Shown here piece after piece: positions 8,560 to 17,776 of a stretch of 64,000 nt of DNA; position 1 is the first letter of the stretch; each line of letters opens with the position of its first letter. The position numbers and the translations under genes were made by a program. The stretch is from Sandaracinus amylolyticus (GTDB lineage Bacteria; Myxococcota_A; Polyangia; Polyangiales; Sandaracinaceae). The stretch covers positions 2,790,001-2,854,000 of the forward strand of contig NZ_CP070225.1 in assembly GCF_021631985.1 (NCBI RefSeq), read 5' to 3'. The notes beneath the pieces were generated by a model, which searched no databases, had not been told where the DNA came from, and was given only the letters and a program-made list of their open reading frames with translations.

Positions 8560-9375
8560 TCACGCGCGACGGCGCGCGATCACCTCGAAGGTCGTGTTCT
8601 TCGCGAGCACGCGCTTCAGGTGGTCGACGCGCCGTCTGCGTTTCGGCGTGCGCTCGGGCAGGAGCGCGCGATGCAGGATCTCGAGCTCGTCGCGCTCGAC
8701 GAGGCGCGTGGCGTCGCGCGCCGTGAGGTGCACGGTGTGATCGGCGAACGGGCCGCCGAGATCACGCGGGAGCCCGAGCAGCGTGAGCAGTCCGTACGCG
8801 CGCGAGAGCGCGTCGTAGATCGGATGGTGCACGTGCACCGTGAAGTAGAGGACGCCGCCAGGTGCGAGGACGCGCACGAGCTCGTCGACGATCGCGGCGG
8901 GGCGCTCGGCGTGATCGATGACGTTGTCGGAGACGACGAGATCGAAGCGCGCGTCGTCGAACGGGAGGTGCTCGCCGTACGCGGCGATCGTTCGCGCCCG
9001 GGGCTGCCAGGGGAAGAGCGCGCGGTACTCGTCGGCGAGCGGATCAACGCCGATCGCATCGGGCACGCCGAGGAAGAACACGTGGCCGTGGGCGCCCGAG
9101 CCGACCTCGAGCACGCGCGTGCCCGACGTGATCGCGACGTGGGGCGCGAGCGTCGCGACGAGCGCGTTCGTCCGCGCGCTCATGATCCGCTCGATGCGCG
9201 CGTGGTCGCGGGCGATCGCCGCGGCTTTGCGGCGTTGATAGTCGAGCTGTCGCGCGATCGCGTGCGACGCGCGCTCGGAGGTCGGTCGTGCCCGGAGCTC
9301 GGCGACCCCCTCGCGGAGGCGACCGACCCCCTCGCGGAGGCGACGGAGCGCGGAGATCAGCCCTTGCCGATCCAC
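8560..9375 (-). CDS. SAM-dependent methyltransferase (class I)
   Basis: 271 residues. After a helical N-terminal extension of about 85 residues comes motif I, Val-Leu-Glu-Val-Gly-Ser-Gly, with Asp-Leu-Val-Val-Ser-Asp-Asn (motif II region) and Val-Leu-Ala-Pro-Gly-Gly-Val-Leu-Tyr (motif III). This is a Methyltransf_11-type Rossmann fold. The N-terminal extension contains a perfect-looking heptad duplication (see the repeat at 9304). The start codon overlaps the end of the PP2C phosphatase gene by 19 bases, so the two are probably cotranscribed. The substrate is not identifiable. Confidence 0.8.
   Translation of the reverse strand: MDRQGLISALRRLREGVGRLREGVAELRARPTSERASHAIARQLDYQRRKAAAIARDHARIERIMSARTNALVATLAPHVAITSGTRVLEVGSGAHGHVFFLGVPDAIGVDPLADEYRALFPWQPRARTIAAYGEHLPFDDARFDLVVSDNVIDHAERPAAIVDELVRVLAPGGVLYFTVHVHHPIYDALSRAYGLLTLLGLPRDLGGPFADHTVHLTARDATRLVERDELEILHRALLPERTPKRRRRVDHLKRVLAKNTTFEVIARRRA
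9304..9345. repeat. Two tandem 21-bp units inside the methyltransferase gene
   Basis: Two adjacent 21-base units, 9304-9324 and 9325-9345, are identical except for the last base. On the minus strand they encode a doubled Gly-Arg-Leu-Arg-Glu-Gly-Val heptad in the helical N-terminal extension of the methyltransferase. The unit length of 21 bases keeps frame. This looks like a recent in-frame duplication. Confidence 0.9.
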
Positions 9376-10136
9376 TTCGCGAGCACGACGGTGACGTTGT
9401 CCGGTCCGCCGTTCGCGTTCGCGCGCTCGATCAGCTTCGACGCGACGCCCTTCAGATCGTTCGAGGACTGCGCGATCTCGCCGATCTCCTGATCGCTCAC
9501 CGGGCCGCAGAGGCCGTCGGAGCAGAGCAGGTACACGTCACCGGGCTGCGGGGGATCGAGGCGCGTGTCGACCTTGACGGTCTCCTTCATGCCGAGCGCG
9601 CGCACGATGACGTTCTTGTGCGGGAAGTTCGCGATCTCCTCCTCCGTCAAACGCTTCATCTTGATGTAGTCGTTGAGGAGCGAGTGATCGTCGGTGAGCT
9701 GCTCGAGCTTGCCCTGACGAAGGCGATAGACGCGCGAGTCGCCCACGTGCGCGATGAGCACTCCGTCGTCGATCACGAGGATCGCGACGATGGTCGTGCC
9801 CATGCCGCGCAGGCGCGGCTCGCGCTGCGCGGCCTCGTGGATGCGCAGGTTCGCGAGCTTGATCCCGGTGATGAGCCGGTTCTCCTCGTACCCGCGCGCC
9901 TTGTCCATCTTGTACGGCCAGGTCGCCTCGGGATCCTGCGACGTCGCGGAGAAGAACTCGCGAAGCGTCTCGATCGCCATCTTGCTGGCGACCTCACCGG
10001 AGGCGTGACCACCCATGCCGTCGGCGACGAGATACAGACGCTCGTCGTCGATGAGGTCGTAGGCGTCCTCGTTGTGAGTGCGCTTCATCCCGACGTTGGT
10101 CTCGCCGGCGACGAGAACACGAGCACTGGACGCCAC
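9357..10136 (-). CDS. PP2C-type Ser/Thr protein phosphatase (Stp1-like)
   Basis: 259 residues with all hallmark PP2C motifs: Arg-Thr-His-Asn-Glu-Asp, Ala-Asp-Gly-Met-Gly-Gly-His, His-Val-Gly-Asp-Ser-Arg, Cys-Ser-Asp-Gly-Leu and a final Gly-Gly-Pro-Asp-Asn-Val-Thr. The metal-binding Asp residues are all present. The length equals a stand-alone bacterial PP2C without membrane anchor. The GTG start has a GGAGGG site about 8 bases upstream. Such enzymes reverse Hanks-type kinases; three of those kinases are encoded elsewhere in the window, but pairing is not shown. It is followed by the methyltransferase with overlap. Confidence 0.92.
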   Translation of the reverse strand: MASSARVLVAGETNVGMKRTHNEDAYDLIDDERLYLVADGMGGHASGEVASKMAIETLREFFSATSQDPEATWPYKMDKARGYEENRLITGIKLANLRIHEAAQREPRLRGMGTTIVAILVIDDGVLIAHVGDSRVYRLRQGKLEQLTDDHSLLNDYIKMKRLTEEEIANFPHKNVIVRALGMKETVKVDTRLDPPQPGDVYLLCSDGLCGPVSDQEIGEIAQSSNDLKGVASKLIERANANGGPDNVTVVLAKWIGKG

Positions 10137-10214
10137 TTCGCGGTTCCCTCCGTTGAGCCCGTGAACGCTAACGCGGCGCCACGAACGCAGTCAATCGATG
10201 ATCCAGCGCGGGCT

Positions 10215-10226
10215 GACCGTTCGGTC
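10215..10226. repeat. GACCG-TT-CGGTC palindrome just past a gene end
   Basis: A perfect 12-base palindrome (5-base arms, 2-base centre) lies two bases beyond the stop of the glycosyltransferase gene. A sister site with an AA centre lies past the S41 protease gene at 60661, and a cluster of the half-site occurs at 56650-56742. It may be part of a terminator or a protein-binding site. Confidence 0.5.
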
Positions 10227-10228
10227 GC

Positions 10229-11044
10229 TCAATTGCGACGGGCTGCCTGCGCGCGATCGGCGCTGGTGCGAGCCTCGTCGCGCTCGGCATCGCGCGCGGC
10301 CGCGGCCTGCGAGCGCGCGACCTCGGCGGCGCTGATCCGCGCGGGCACGCCGTAGCGGACGATGCAGTACACCGCGCGGAACGCGTCCTTGAGCCCGATC
10401 TTCTTGCCCTCGGCGTAGGTGCGGCCGTGATAGCTGATCGGCACTTCGTAGACGCGCACGCCGAGGCCCGCGACCTTCGCGGTGAGCTCGGGCTCGATGC
10501 CGAAGCGGTTCTCCTCGAGCGTGAGCTGCTGGAGGACCTCGCGGCGGAAGACCTTGTAGCAAGTCTCCATGTCCGTGAGGTTCAGGTCGGTGAGCATGTT
10601 GCTCAGCGTCGTGAGCATGTGGTTCGCGACCGAGTGCCAGTAGTAGAGGACTCGGTGCGGGCCGCCGCCCGCGAAGCGCGAGCCGAAGACGACGTCGGCG
10701 CGATCCTCGAGCAGCGGCTGGAGCAGCTTCGGGTACTCGTTCGGGTCGTACTCGAGGTCGGCGTCCTGGATCAGCACGAAGCGGCCGCGCGCTTCCTGGA
10801 AGCCGGTGCGCAGCGCCGCGCCCTTGCCGCCGTTCTGCGCGTGCAGGACCACGCGGACGCGCGGATCGAGCGCGGGACCGCGGGTGAGCAGGTCGCGGGT
10901 GCCGTCGCTGCTGCCGTCGTCGACGACCACGACCTCGATCGAGTCGACGGGTGAGCGCAGCACGCGCTCGAGGCAGGAGTGGATGGTCCCGCGCTCGTTG
11001 TAGCAGGGGATCACGACCGACAGGACGGGCTCGCTGCTGGGCAT
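10229..11044 (-). CDS. GT2 family glycosyltransferase (DPM1/ArnC-like)
   Basis: 271 residues. The GT-A fold of family 2 is clear: Val-Val-Ile-Pro-Cys-Tyr-Asn-Glu, Val-Asp-Asp-Gly-Ser-Ser-Asp-Gly-Thr, Gly-Lys-Gly-Ala-Ala-Leu, and the metal-binding Gln-Asp-Ala-Asp-Leu-Glu-Tyr. The sequence type is dolichol/polyprenol-phosphate mannose synthase-like, using a nucleotide sugar to charge a lipid carrier. No C-terminal membrane segments are present; the last 35 residues are Ala/Arg-rich and charged. The start at 11044 is the ATG nearest the domain; the much longer open frame upstream is the antisense of the uracil-DNA glycosylase repeats. Confidence 0.88.
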   Translation of the reverse strand: MPSSEPVLSVVIPCYNERGTIHSCLERVLRSPVDSIEVVVVDDGSSDGTRDLLTRGPALDPRVRVVLHAQNGGKGAALRTGFQEARGRFVLIQDADLEYDPNEYPKLLQPLLEDRADVVFGSRFAGGGPHRVLYYWHSVANHMLTTLSNMLTDLNLTDMETCYKVFRREVLQQLTLEENRFGIEPELTAKVAGLGVRVYEVPISYHGRTYAEGKKIGLKDAFRAVYCIVRYGVPARISAAEVARSQAAAARDAERDEARTSADRAQAARRN

Positions 11045-11135
11045 GGACGCGGCGAGGCTAGCCGCTCGCGTGCGGCGTGGCCAGAGCCGGACGCCGTCGT
11101 GATCGAGCGCGCGGTCGTGGTAGAGGGAGGGTCCC

Positions 11136-12086
11136 GTGAGCGCGTACGACGAGGAGCTGGCCGGGATCGCAGCGATGGTGCGCGAGCACCTCGCGTGGGA
11201 AGAGGGCATGGGCGGCGCGGTCGTGCCGTGGGCCGACGCGAGCGAGAGCGAGATCGCGGTCGCACCGCCGCAGGGCGCGGTGTCGGCCGAAGTTGCCGGA
11301 CAGCCTGCGGCGCTCGTCGCAGAGCCGGCGGCGGTCACACGGGAGCCGGCGGCGGTCACACGGGAGCCGGCGGCGGTCACACGGGAGCCGGCGGCGGTCA
11401 CACGGGAGCCGGCGGCGGTCACACGGGAGCCGGCGGCGGTCACACGGGAGCCGGCGGCGGCCGCCGTCGCCGCGCTCGCGGGCGCGTCCGTGCTCTCCCC
11501 GGAGCAGAAGCGCCGCGCGCTCGAGGTGCTCGCCGCCGAGGCCGGCACCTGTCGCGCGTGTCGCTTGTGCGAGGGCCGCACGACGTCGGTGTTCTCGCGC
11601 GGCACGCCGCTCACCGAGATCGCCTTCGTCGGGGAGGGCCCGGGGTACCACGAGGACCAGCAGGGCTCCCCGTTCGTCGGCCCCGCCGGGCAGCTGCTCG
11701 ATCGCATGATCGGCGCGATGGGCTTCGATCGCGACGCGGTCTACGTCTGCAACGTCGTGAAGTGCCGCCCGCCCGAGAACCGCACGCCGCTGCCCGACGA
11801 GGCCGCGGCGTGCGAGCCGTTCCTCACGAAGCAGCTCGAGATCGTCGCGCCCAAGGTGATCGTCGCGCTCGGTCGCTGCGCCGCGGAGAACCTGGGGTGC
11901 GCCGAGCCCGGGCGCTCGTGGCGCGGCATGTGGGGCACCTGGCGCGGCGTCCCCGTGATGCCGACCTATCACCCCGCGTTCCTGCTGCGCTCGCCCGAGA
12001 TGAAGCGGCCGGTGTGGGAGGACCTGCAGAAGGTCCTGCAGCGCCTCGGGCGCCCGGTGCCGCCGCAGGGCTCGCGAAAGGGCTGA
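11136..12086 (+). CDS. udg: Family 4 uracil-DNA glycosylase with repeat-expanded linker
   Basis: 316 residues. The catalytic domain (about 120-316) has motif 1, Gly-Glu-Gly-Pro-Gly-Tyr-His-Glu-Asp, then Pro-Phe-Val-Gly-Pro-Ala-Gly, the late His-Pro-Ala motif, and four Cys for an iron-sulfur cluster (Cys-Arg-Ala-Cys, Cys-Asn-Val-Val-Lys-Cys region, and a later Cys). It removes uracil from DNA. The N-terminal 45 residues are acidic, then residues 63-104 are six identical heptads encoded by exact DNA repeats. Such an N-terminal helix plus Pro/Ala linker also occurs in SPO1 polymerase-related fusions, but here the repeat is unusually uniform. The start is a GTG with GGGAGGG upstream. Confidence 0.9.
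   Translation: MSAYDEELAGIAAMVREHLAWEEGMGGAVVPWADASESEIAVAPPQGAVSAEVAGQPAALVAEPAAVTREPAAVTREPAAVTREPAAVTREPAAVTREPAAVTREPAAAAVAALAGASVLSPEQKRRALEVLAAEAGTCRACRLCEGRTTSVFSRGTPLTEIAFVGEGPGYHEDQQGSPFVGPAGQLLDRMIGAMGFDRDAVYVCNVVKCRPPENRTPLPDEAAACEPFLTKQLEIVAPKVIVALGRCAAENLGCAEPGRSWRGMWGTWRGVPVMPTYHPAFLLRSPEMKRPVWEDLQKVLQRLGRPVPPQGSRKG
11322..11447. repeat. Six perfect 21-bp tandem repeats in the UDG linker
   Basis: Six adjacent copies of a 21-base unit encode Glu-Pro-Ala-Ala-Val-Thr-Arg each; by eye they are identical at DNA level, followed by one diverged copy. Identity extends to third codon positions, so the array is recent or homogenised. It is an in-frame minisatellite and likely variable in copy number between strains. 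Confidence 0.95.
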
Positions 12087-12097
12087 CGCAGGGCTAC

Positions 12098-12113
12098 ATC
12101 ATCGATCGATGAT
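12098..12113. promoter_or_regulatory. 16-bp palindrome overlapping the start of a three-gene operon
   Basis: A perfect 16-base palindrome built of ATCATCGA and its complement covers the ATG at 12109. Its position, between the uracil-DNA glycosylase stop and the operon start, suits a dimeric repressor or a structure over the start codon. The role is inferred. Confidence 0.45.
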
Positions 12114-13662
12114 CCGTGCTCCCCGACCGCAGACGGCCGACGACGACGAGCTGCCCGACCTGCCCGACATCGCCGGCGACGACGAGCCGGCGGGTGATCT
12201 CGGCCTCGGCGATGCGGACGAGATCGCGGACGAGATCGACGAGGGCGACGAGACGGTCGGGCTCGACGTGTCCACCGGGATCGACGGCGAGGAGGACTTC
12301 CTCGACGCGATCGACGACGAGGACGGCGACCAGGGCTGGGACGCCGCAGAAGAGCCGCTGACCGAGGATCCCGAGCTCGACGAGGGCGAGGAGGGCGGCT
12401 GGACCGAGGGCTCGGAGGCCGCGGAGGCGCCGGGCTGGGACGCGGATCTCGACGACGCCGATCTCGACGAGGAGCGCGAGCCCTCGCTGGTGCGCGACGC
12501 CGGCGAGGAGGGCGTCGAAGAGCGCATCGAGTCGCTCGGCGACGACGACGCGCCGGTCGGCCTCCCGGCGGGAGCCTCGAGCCGAGAGGACGAGCTCGCC
12601 GACGATCTCGATCTCGAAGGGGAGGGCGAGATCGACATGTTCCCCGGCGCCGACGAGCGCCCCGAGCACCCCGCGCTGTCGCTCCCGCGCATCCCCGCGA
12701 CGTCGCGCTGGCTGGGCCCCGACGACGACGCGATCCTCGCGATCGGCGGTGGGCTCGTCGGGGGACGCACGCTCTACCGGATCGAGGGCGACACGGTCTC
12801 CGAGGTCGACGCGATCGGCCTCGACGGCGACGAGCCGACGAGCCTGGTGCGCACCGCGTCGGGCGCGCTGCTCGTCGGGCTCCAGCTCGGCGGCGTCGCG
12901 CGCTCGACCGACGGAGAGCGCTTCGAGCCCGTCGAGGCGCTGCGGCGCGGCGAAGCGACGAGCGTCGGTGCGTTCCACCTGCTCGCCGAGCCGCACGCGG
13001 GCGGCGTGCGGATCTGGGGGCTCACCCGCGGTGGCGCGCTGGTCCGGAGCGACGACGAGGGCGCGACGTGGTCGCGTCCGCTGATCCCGGGCGCAGTGCT
13101 CGCGCTCGGGCACGACGTCGAGGGCGGCGTGGTCGGTGTGCTCGGCGCGCGGGGCGGTGCGATGCGGTTGATCCGCACGCGCGACGGCGGGCGCTCGTGG
13201 CGCAACGTCGCCGGTCCGACGATCGCCGGGCTCCCCGACGAGCACGAGATCTTCGTCGCCGCGCTCGGGCCGATCGTGGTGCTCACGACCGACGTTCCGG
13301 GGCTCGCGCCCTACGTCACGCGCGACGACGGACAGCGCTGGGAGGTCCTCGACGCGCTCCGCGATGCGGGCGCGATCGCGCTCGCGGCAGAGCCCTCGGG
13401 CGCCGCGCTCTACGCGGGCGTGCTCGCCGAGGGGACCGATCGCGGGCTGGTGGTGCGGGCGCCGATCGCGAGCGATGAGCGGCCCTCGATCGTCGTCGAT
13501 CTCGAGGAGGTGCGCGCGAAGCACCACGTCACCGGCGCCGGGGATCCGGACGGCGATCAGCGCGTGCACGCGCTCGTGGTCGAGCGCGACGGCGAGGGCG
13601 AGACGACGCTGTGGATCGGCAGCGGCATCGGTCTCGTGAGGACGAGGGTGAAGATCGCGTGA
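12109..13662 (+). CDS. Acidic-tail BNR/Asp-box propeller protein
   Basis: 517 residues. Residues 1-185 are strikingly acidic and low in complexity (Asp/Glu/Gly/Leu repeats such as Asp-Leu-Asp-Asp-Ala-Asp-Leu-Asp), probably disordered. Residues 195-517 form a beta-propeller with Asp-box-like motifs (Ser-Asp-Asp-Glu-Gly-Ala-Thr-Trp; Thr-Arg-Asp-Gly-Gly-Arg-Ser-Trp; Thr-Arg-Asp-Asp-Gly-Gln-Arg-Trp), as in Ycf48/BNR proteins. There is no signal peptide, so it is likely cytoplasmic. The first gene of an operon: its stop overlaps the next start. Function unknown; the propeller probably binds protein. Confidence 0.78.
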   Translation: MIRAPRPQTADDDELPDLPDIAGDDEPAGDLGLGDADEIADEIDEGDETVGLDVSTGIDGEEDFLDAIDDEDGDQGWDAAEEPLTEDPELDEGEEGGWTEGSEAAEAPGWDADLDDADLDEEREPSLVRDAGEEGVEERIESLGDDDAPVGLPAGASSREDELADDLDLEGEGEIDMFPGADERPEHPALSLPRIPATSRWLGPDDDAILAIGGGLVGGRTLYRIEGDTVSEVDAIGLDGDEPTSLVRTASGALLVGLQLGGVARSTDGERFEPVEALRRGEATSVGAFHLLAEPHAGGVRIWGLTRGGALVRSDDEGATWSRPLIPGAVLALGHDVEGGVVGVLGARGGAMRLIRTRDGGRSWRNVAGPTIAGLPDEHEIFVAALGPIVVLTTDVPGLAPYVTRDDGQRWEVLDALRDAGAIALAAEPSGAALYAGVLAEGTDRGLVVRAPIASDERPSIVVDLEEVRAKHHVTGAGDPDGDQRVHALVVERDGEGETTLWIGSGIGLVRTRVKIA

Positions 13663-15416
13663 GCGACGTCGGGCGGCGCCTGGTCGAGCGCGTGCGTCGC
13701 GGCGCGGCGCCGGGCGAGGACGCGCTGCGCAAGACGCTCGGTGTCGGCGACGAGTCGGACGACCGCGAGGTCGCGCGCGAGCTGGTCGCGGCGATCGCGC
13801 GGGGTGCCCTCTCCGATCTGCGGGTGGGTGAGCCCGAGGACGTGCGCCCAGCGGCGAGCGCCCCGGTCGACGGATCCTTCCTCGGTCGCCTCGCGGCCCG
13901 GCCCGGCGAGGATCGCCCGTGCATCCCCGAGCTCGACGACGTGCCCACGCTCGTCGCGGTGCTGCGCGGCGGGAGCCTGCAGCAGCGTCGCGCGGCCGCG
14001 CTCCGCTTCCGCGAGATGCTCGAGCGCGGTGATCTCGACGACACGCGGATCGGCACGATCGAGCAGGTGCTGATCGGGCATCGCGATCCCGACGTCGCGT
14101 TCGAGGTCACGCGCGCGCGTGCTGCGCTCCCCGGCGAGGTGGGCGACGAGGCGCGCGACGAGGACGAGCCGTGGGCCGAGCTCCTCAAGAAGCTCGAGCA
14201 GTCGATCGCGCGCTTCTGGGAAGGCGAGACCACGACCGAGCCGATCGCGGAGCTGCCGGGCGAGCAGCGCGCGTGGATCGGACTGCGCGCGCGCCTCTTG
14301 CCGGATCGCGTGATCGCGCACCTCGCGGCGGTGCTCGAGGGCAGCGATGGCGCGTCGGATCTCGCGTCGCGCCGCGCGCTCCTGCAGTCGCTCCGCTGTG
14401 CCGGCGATCCGCGCCTCCTGCCGGCGCTGGTGTCGCTGCTCGAGAGCCGCGTGTCCGATCTCGTGCCCGATGCCGCGCGCGCGCTCGCGCGCATCGACGA
14501 TCCCCGCGCGCGTCCTGCGCTGGTCGCCGCGCACGAACGAAGCGTCGTCGATCTCGAGCGCGCGGTGCTCGCGGGCGCGCTCGCACTGGCGGGCGATGCG
14601 CGCGGCCTGCCGTACCTGCGCACGCTGCTGCGCGGCGACGATGCGCGCGTGGTGCTCGCCGCGGCGGAGTCGATGGAGTGGGCCGCGACCAGCGAGGACG
14701 TCGAGCTCCTGATCCGCATGCTCGATCGTCGCGATCCCGCGCTGCTCGGCGTGCTGGTGCGCGCGCTCGGGCGCATCGGCGACGGCCGCGCGCTGCGCGC
14801 GCTCGAGGCGCTCCGGGATCGCGAGCCGCCGAGCGCGCTGCTCGCGGACATCGAGGACGCGGAAGCGTCGATCCGTGCCCAGATGGATCTGCGCGGCGAA
14901 GAGCCTCCGGTGCCCGCGGAGCCGAGCTCGCTCGCGACCGCGGCGCGCGCGGGCGTGGTCGCGCGAGGGGCCGAGGAGACGTTCTGGGCGCGCCTGCAGG
15001 GCCGCTTCGATCTGCTCTTCGGTCGGCTCTGGCTCGCGATCGGCGCAGTCGGTCGTGCGATCGCGTGGTTCGAGCTCGCAGCGGCGCGCCGTCCGCGCTG
15101 GCCGGAGCCGCTCGCCGCGATCGCGCTCGCGCACGTGCGTCAGGGCGAGCCGGCGCGCGCGCTCGGCGCGTTCCGCCGCGCGATCGAGGCCAACCGCGCG
15201 TGGGTCGAGCACGAGCGCCCGGTCGTGCGCACGCTCGCGGGCGTGGTGCTCCGGCGCGCCGAGGAGATGGAGCGCGCGGGGCGTCTCGACATCGCGCGCG
15301 GGCTGCTCGACGAGGTGCTCGATCTCGATCTGCGGCGCGTGCCGAGCAACGTGCGCTTCGAGCTGCGACGCCGACGTCAGGCGCTCGCGTCGTCGGCATC
15401 GGCGGAGCCCGTATGA
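13659..15416 (+). CDS. HEAT-repeat plus TPR scaffold protein
   Basis: 585 residues starting at a GTG that overlaps the upstream stop (GTGA). Residues 95-410 show repeated helical pairs typical of HEAT/PBS-lyase-like repeats (Pro-Asp-Ala-Ala-Arg-Ala-Leu-Ala-Arg-Ile-Asp-Asp-Pro; Leu-Val-Arg-Ala-Leu-Gly-Arg-Ile-Gly-Asp). Residues 440-560 resemble TPR units (Ala-Ile-Ala-Trp-Phe-Glu-Leu-Ala; Ala-Leu-Gly-Ala-Phe-Arg-Arg-Ala-Ile-Glu). There is no signal peptide or enzyme motif. It is the middle gene of the three-gene operon and ends with an ATGA overlap into the next. A scaffold role is inferred from architecture only. Confidence 0.8.
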   Translation: MSDVGRRLVERVRRGAAPGEDALRKTLGVGDESDDREVARELVAAIARGALSDLRVGEPEDVRPAASAPVDGSFLGRLAARPGEDRPCIPELDDVPTLVAVLRGGSLQQRRAAALRFREMLERGDLDDTRIGTIEQVLIGHRDPDVAFEVTRARAALPGEVGDEARDEDEPWAELLKKLEQSIARFWEGETTTEPIAELPGEQRAWIGLRARLLPDRVIAHLAAVLEGSDGASDLASRRALLQSLRCAGDPRLLPALVSLLESRVSDLVPDAARALARIDDPRARPALVAAHERSVVDLERAVLAGALALAGDARGLPYLRTLLRGDDARVVLAAAESMEWAATSEDVELLIRMLDRRDPALLGVLVRALGRIGDGRALRALEALRDREPPSALLADIEDAEASIRAQMDLRGEEPPVPAEPSSLATAARAGVVARGAEETFWARLQGRFDLLFGRLWLAIGAVGRAIAWFELAAARRPRWPEPLAAIALAHVRQGEPARALGAFRRAIEANRAWVEHERPVVRTLAGVVLRRAEEMERAGRLDIARGLLDEVLDLDLRRVPSNVRFELRRRRQALASSASAEPV

Positions 15417-16720
15417 GCCTGCGCGACTCGGCGCGACGCGCGCTCGGCGACGATCCGATCACGCTGCCGTCGATCGTGCTCCCCGACGCGCCGCGCGCCG
15501 GGAAGGCACGCACGACCGATCGCTTCTCGATCACGCCCGAGGCGACGCGCGAGACGAGCGTGGAGCGCATCTCGCTCGACGTGCGCGTCGATGCTCGCGT
15601 CGAGCAGGTCACGCTCGTGATGCGCGACGGAGAGCTCGCGTGGTCGTGCACCGACGGGAGCGCGGGACGCGAGAGCTCTGGCGCACCCTCGTCGCCGTGG
15701 GTGCGCGCGGCGCTGCGCTGGGTGCTCGCGGAGCCGCGCCCCGAGCCGCAGCAGGCCGCGCCGCGCCCGCTTCGTCCGGTGGCCGGCGCCGCGGGCGACG
15801 ACGTCGTGGAGCGCGGAAGGCCGCTCGCCGATGCCCTCGACGACGTGGTGCTCGCGGTCGTGCGGGCCGGCATCACGGGCCGCGAGTCGCCGAGCGTGCG
15901 CGAGGCGCTCGATCGCGTGGCGCGCGTGATCGTGCCGGTGCCGAACCCGGTCTCGCGCTGGATCGGCCGGCTCGAGCGCGCGATGAGCGCCGGTGACGCG
16001 CGCACCGTCGCGCGGCTGCTCGATGGCGCGACCCGCGCCGGGGACGATCTCCGCGGCGCGCGCAGCGGACCGATCGGACGCGCCCGCGCTGCCGCATGGC
16101 TCGCCGCGCACGGACCGTCGCAGCTCGAGCGCGTGATCGATCGCGCGATGATCGAGCTCGCGCGCGAGTCGCTCGATGGCATCCAGCGCGCTGCGATCGA
16201 GCGCCGCTACCTGCTCGATCTCGCGACCGGTGAGGTGCTCTGCGAGGAGCGCGCGCGCAGCGCCACGCCGCCGTCGCTCGGGCCCTGTCCGCGCTCGCTC
16301 TTCGTCGGGCTCGCGGAGATCGAGGAGGGGCCCGCGCCGCGGCGCGTGCGCATCCTGCAGTACACCGTCGCGATCGACGTGCAGCCGAGCGACCTCGAGA
16401 AGGTGCTCGCCCACGCGGTGCGTCGCGCGTCGATGCTGGTCGACGTCTACCGCGAGGCCCTCGCCGCGTCGCCTGCGCTCGCGGAGCCGGTGCAGGTGAT
16501 CGGGTGCACCGGCGTCGAGGACGGGTTCCTCGTGGACGCGGTGGGCGAGCCGATCCCCATCGCGCGCGAGGAGGATCCCGGCGCGGCGGCCGCGCTCGAC
16601 CAGCTCGCGAAGCAGAGCCCGCCCGCGTGGATCGTGGGGCGGCTCGTCGATCTCGAGGGCGCGGTGCGCGTGGTCCCGTGCGCGTGCGGGGACGCGACGA
16701 GCGTCGCGCGCCTTCGCTGA
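15413..16720 (+). CDS. Uncharacterised protein with degenerate SWIM-like segment
   Basis: 435 residues; ATG overlaps the upstream TGA. Residues 50-85 read like a SWIM domain (alternating Val/Asp strand, Asp-Gly-Glu-Leu-Ala-Trp-Ser-Cys), but only one Cys remains and the expected later Cys-x-His pair is absent, so zinc binding looks lost. The rest is helical, Arg/Ala/Leu-rich, with a conserved-looking Tyr-Leu-Leu-Asp-Leu-Ala-Thr-Gly-Glu-Val-Leu-Cys-Glu-Glu strand region in the middle and a Cys-Ala-Cys near the C-terminus. I recognise no full-length family. Third gene of the operon with the propeller and HEAT/TPR proteins; probably one complex, by inference from coupling. Confidence 0.7.
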   Translation: MSLRDSARRALGDDPITLPSIVLPDAPRAGKARTTDRFSITPEATRETSVERISLDVRVDARVEQVTLVMRDGELAWSCTDGSAGRESSGAPSSPWVRAALRWVLAEPRPEPQQAAPRPLRPVAGAAGDDVVERGRPLADALDDVVLAVVRAGITGRESPSVREALDRVARVIVPVPNPVSRWIGRLERAMSAGDARTVARLLDGATRAGDDLRGARSGPIGRARAAAWLAAHGPSQLERVIDRAMIELARESLDGIQRAAIERRYLLDLATGEVLCEERARSATPPSLGPCPRSLFVGLAEIEEGPAPRRVRILQYTVAIDVQPSDLEKVLAHAVRRASMLVDVYREALAASPALAEPVQVIGCTGVEDGFLVDAVGEPIPIAREEDPGAAAALDQLAKQSPPAWIVGRLVDLEGAVRVVPCACGDATSVARLR

Positions 16721-16778
16721 GCCGGGTCCGTTCGCAGCGACGGGCTCCGTCGCGATGCTGCTCGGGCTCGACGAGTGA

Positions 16779-17776
16779 TCACATCCCGCGGAACCGCTGC
16801 TCGGGCCCTGCGGGTGCGTAGATCTGGATCGCGCGCAGTGGGCGCGTGCCGCCGCTGCGGAACGAGTGCAGCGTGCCCTCGGGCACGTAGATCGCGACGC
16901 CCGGGCCGACCGTGATCTCGCGATCGCCGACCCTCATCGTGCCCTCGCCGTCTTCGAACAAGAGGATCTCGGCGGCCTCCGCGTGCCGGTGCTCGGGCAC
17001 GCTCACGTCGGGCGGACCTTCGAGCCACGAGAGCGCACCGTGCTCGGCGCCTGCGCCGTCGGCGTCGAGCAGGATGCGGATCTCCATCCGGCCTCCAGGG
17101 GCGCGCAGCGGAGGTGTCGTCGCGATCGATCCGATGCGCAGCGGGCGCACCAGCGGATCGGAGTGCGACGCGGCGACCACGCACGCGTCACCTCTCGGCC
17201 CGGGCGCGCGTGCCGGCCCGGTGCCCGCGCGTCGCGCGATCGCCATCACCGTGCGCACGCGCGTGGTGCCCGCGTTGACCGCGAGCCCATCGCCCTCGGG
17301 ACCGAAGCGCACGGCGTCGCCCGCGTAGAGCGTCGCCGGCGCGTCGCTCGTCGCGATGCCGGTGCCCGTCGCCTCGAGCTGTCCCGCGCGCACGAAGAGG
17401 ATCACGTCCTGGCACGTCGTCGCGGGCGGGCGGAACGCCTGTCCCGGAGGGAGCTCGAGCGTCGCGAGCATCACGCGCTGCGGTGTCGCCGGCGCGATCG
17501 CCCACTCGTGCGCGTCCCACGGCGACGGCTCGGGGCGCGGCACGGCGACGAGCGTGTCGCGGCTGAGATAGGCGCCGCCGCCGCTGCCCGTCGAGTCCGT
17601 CGCGGGCGCCGCTTCGGCCGTGCTCGCCGCCTCGCTCTGGACCGACGTGACGTACTCGCCGCCCCCCGACTCGCGCGCGCTCTCTTCTTCGCGCGCATCG
17701 CGCGGGGCGAAACCTCCGCAGCCCGCGACGCCGATCAGCCCGAGCGCGAGCAGCCCGAGCGCGACGCGACGGGCGC

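Noticed and set aside
11322-11447. CRISPR array
   Set aside because: The repeats are directly adjacent without spacers and encode a protein linker in frame.
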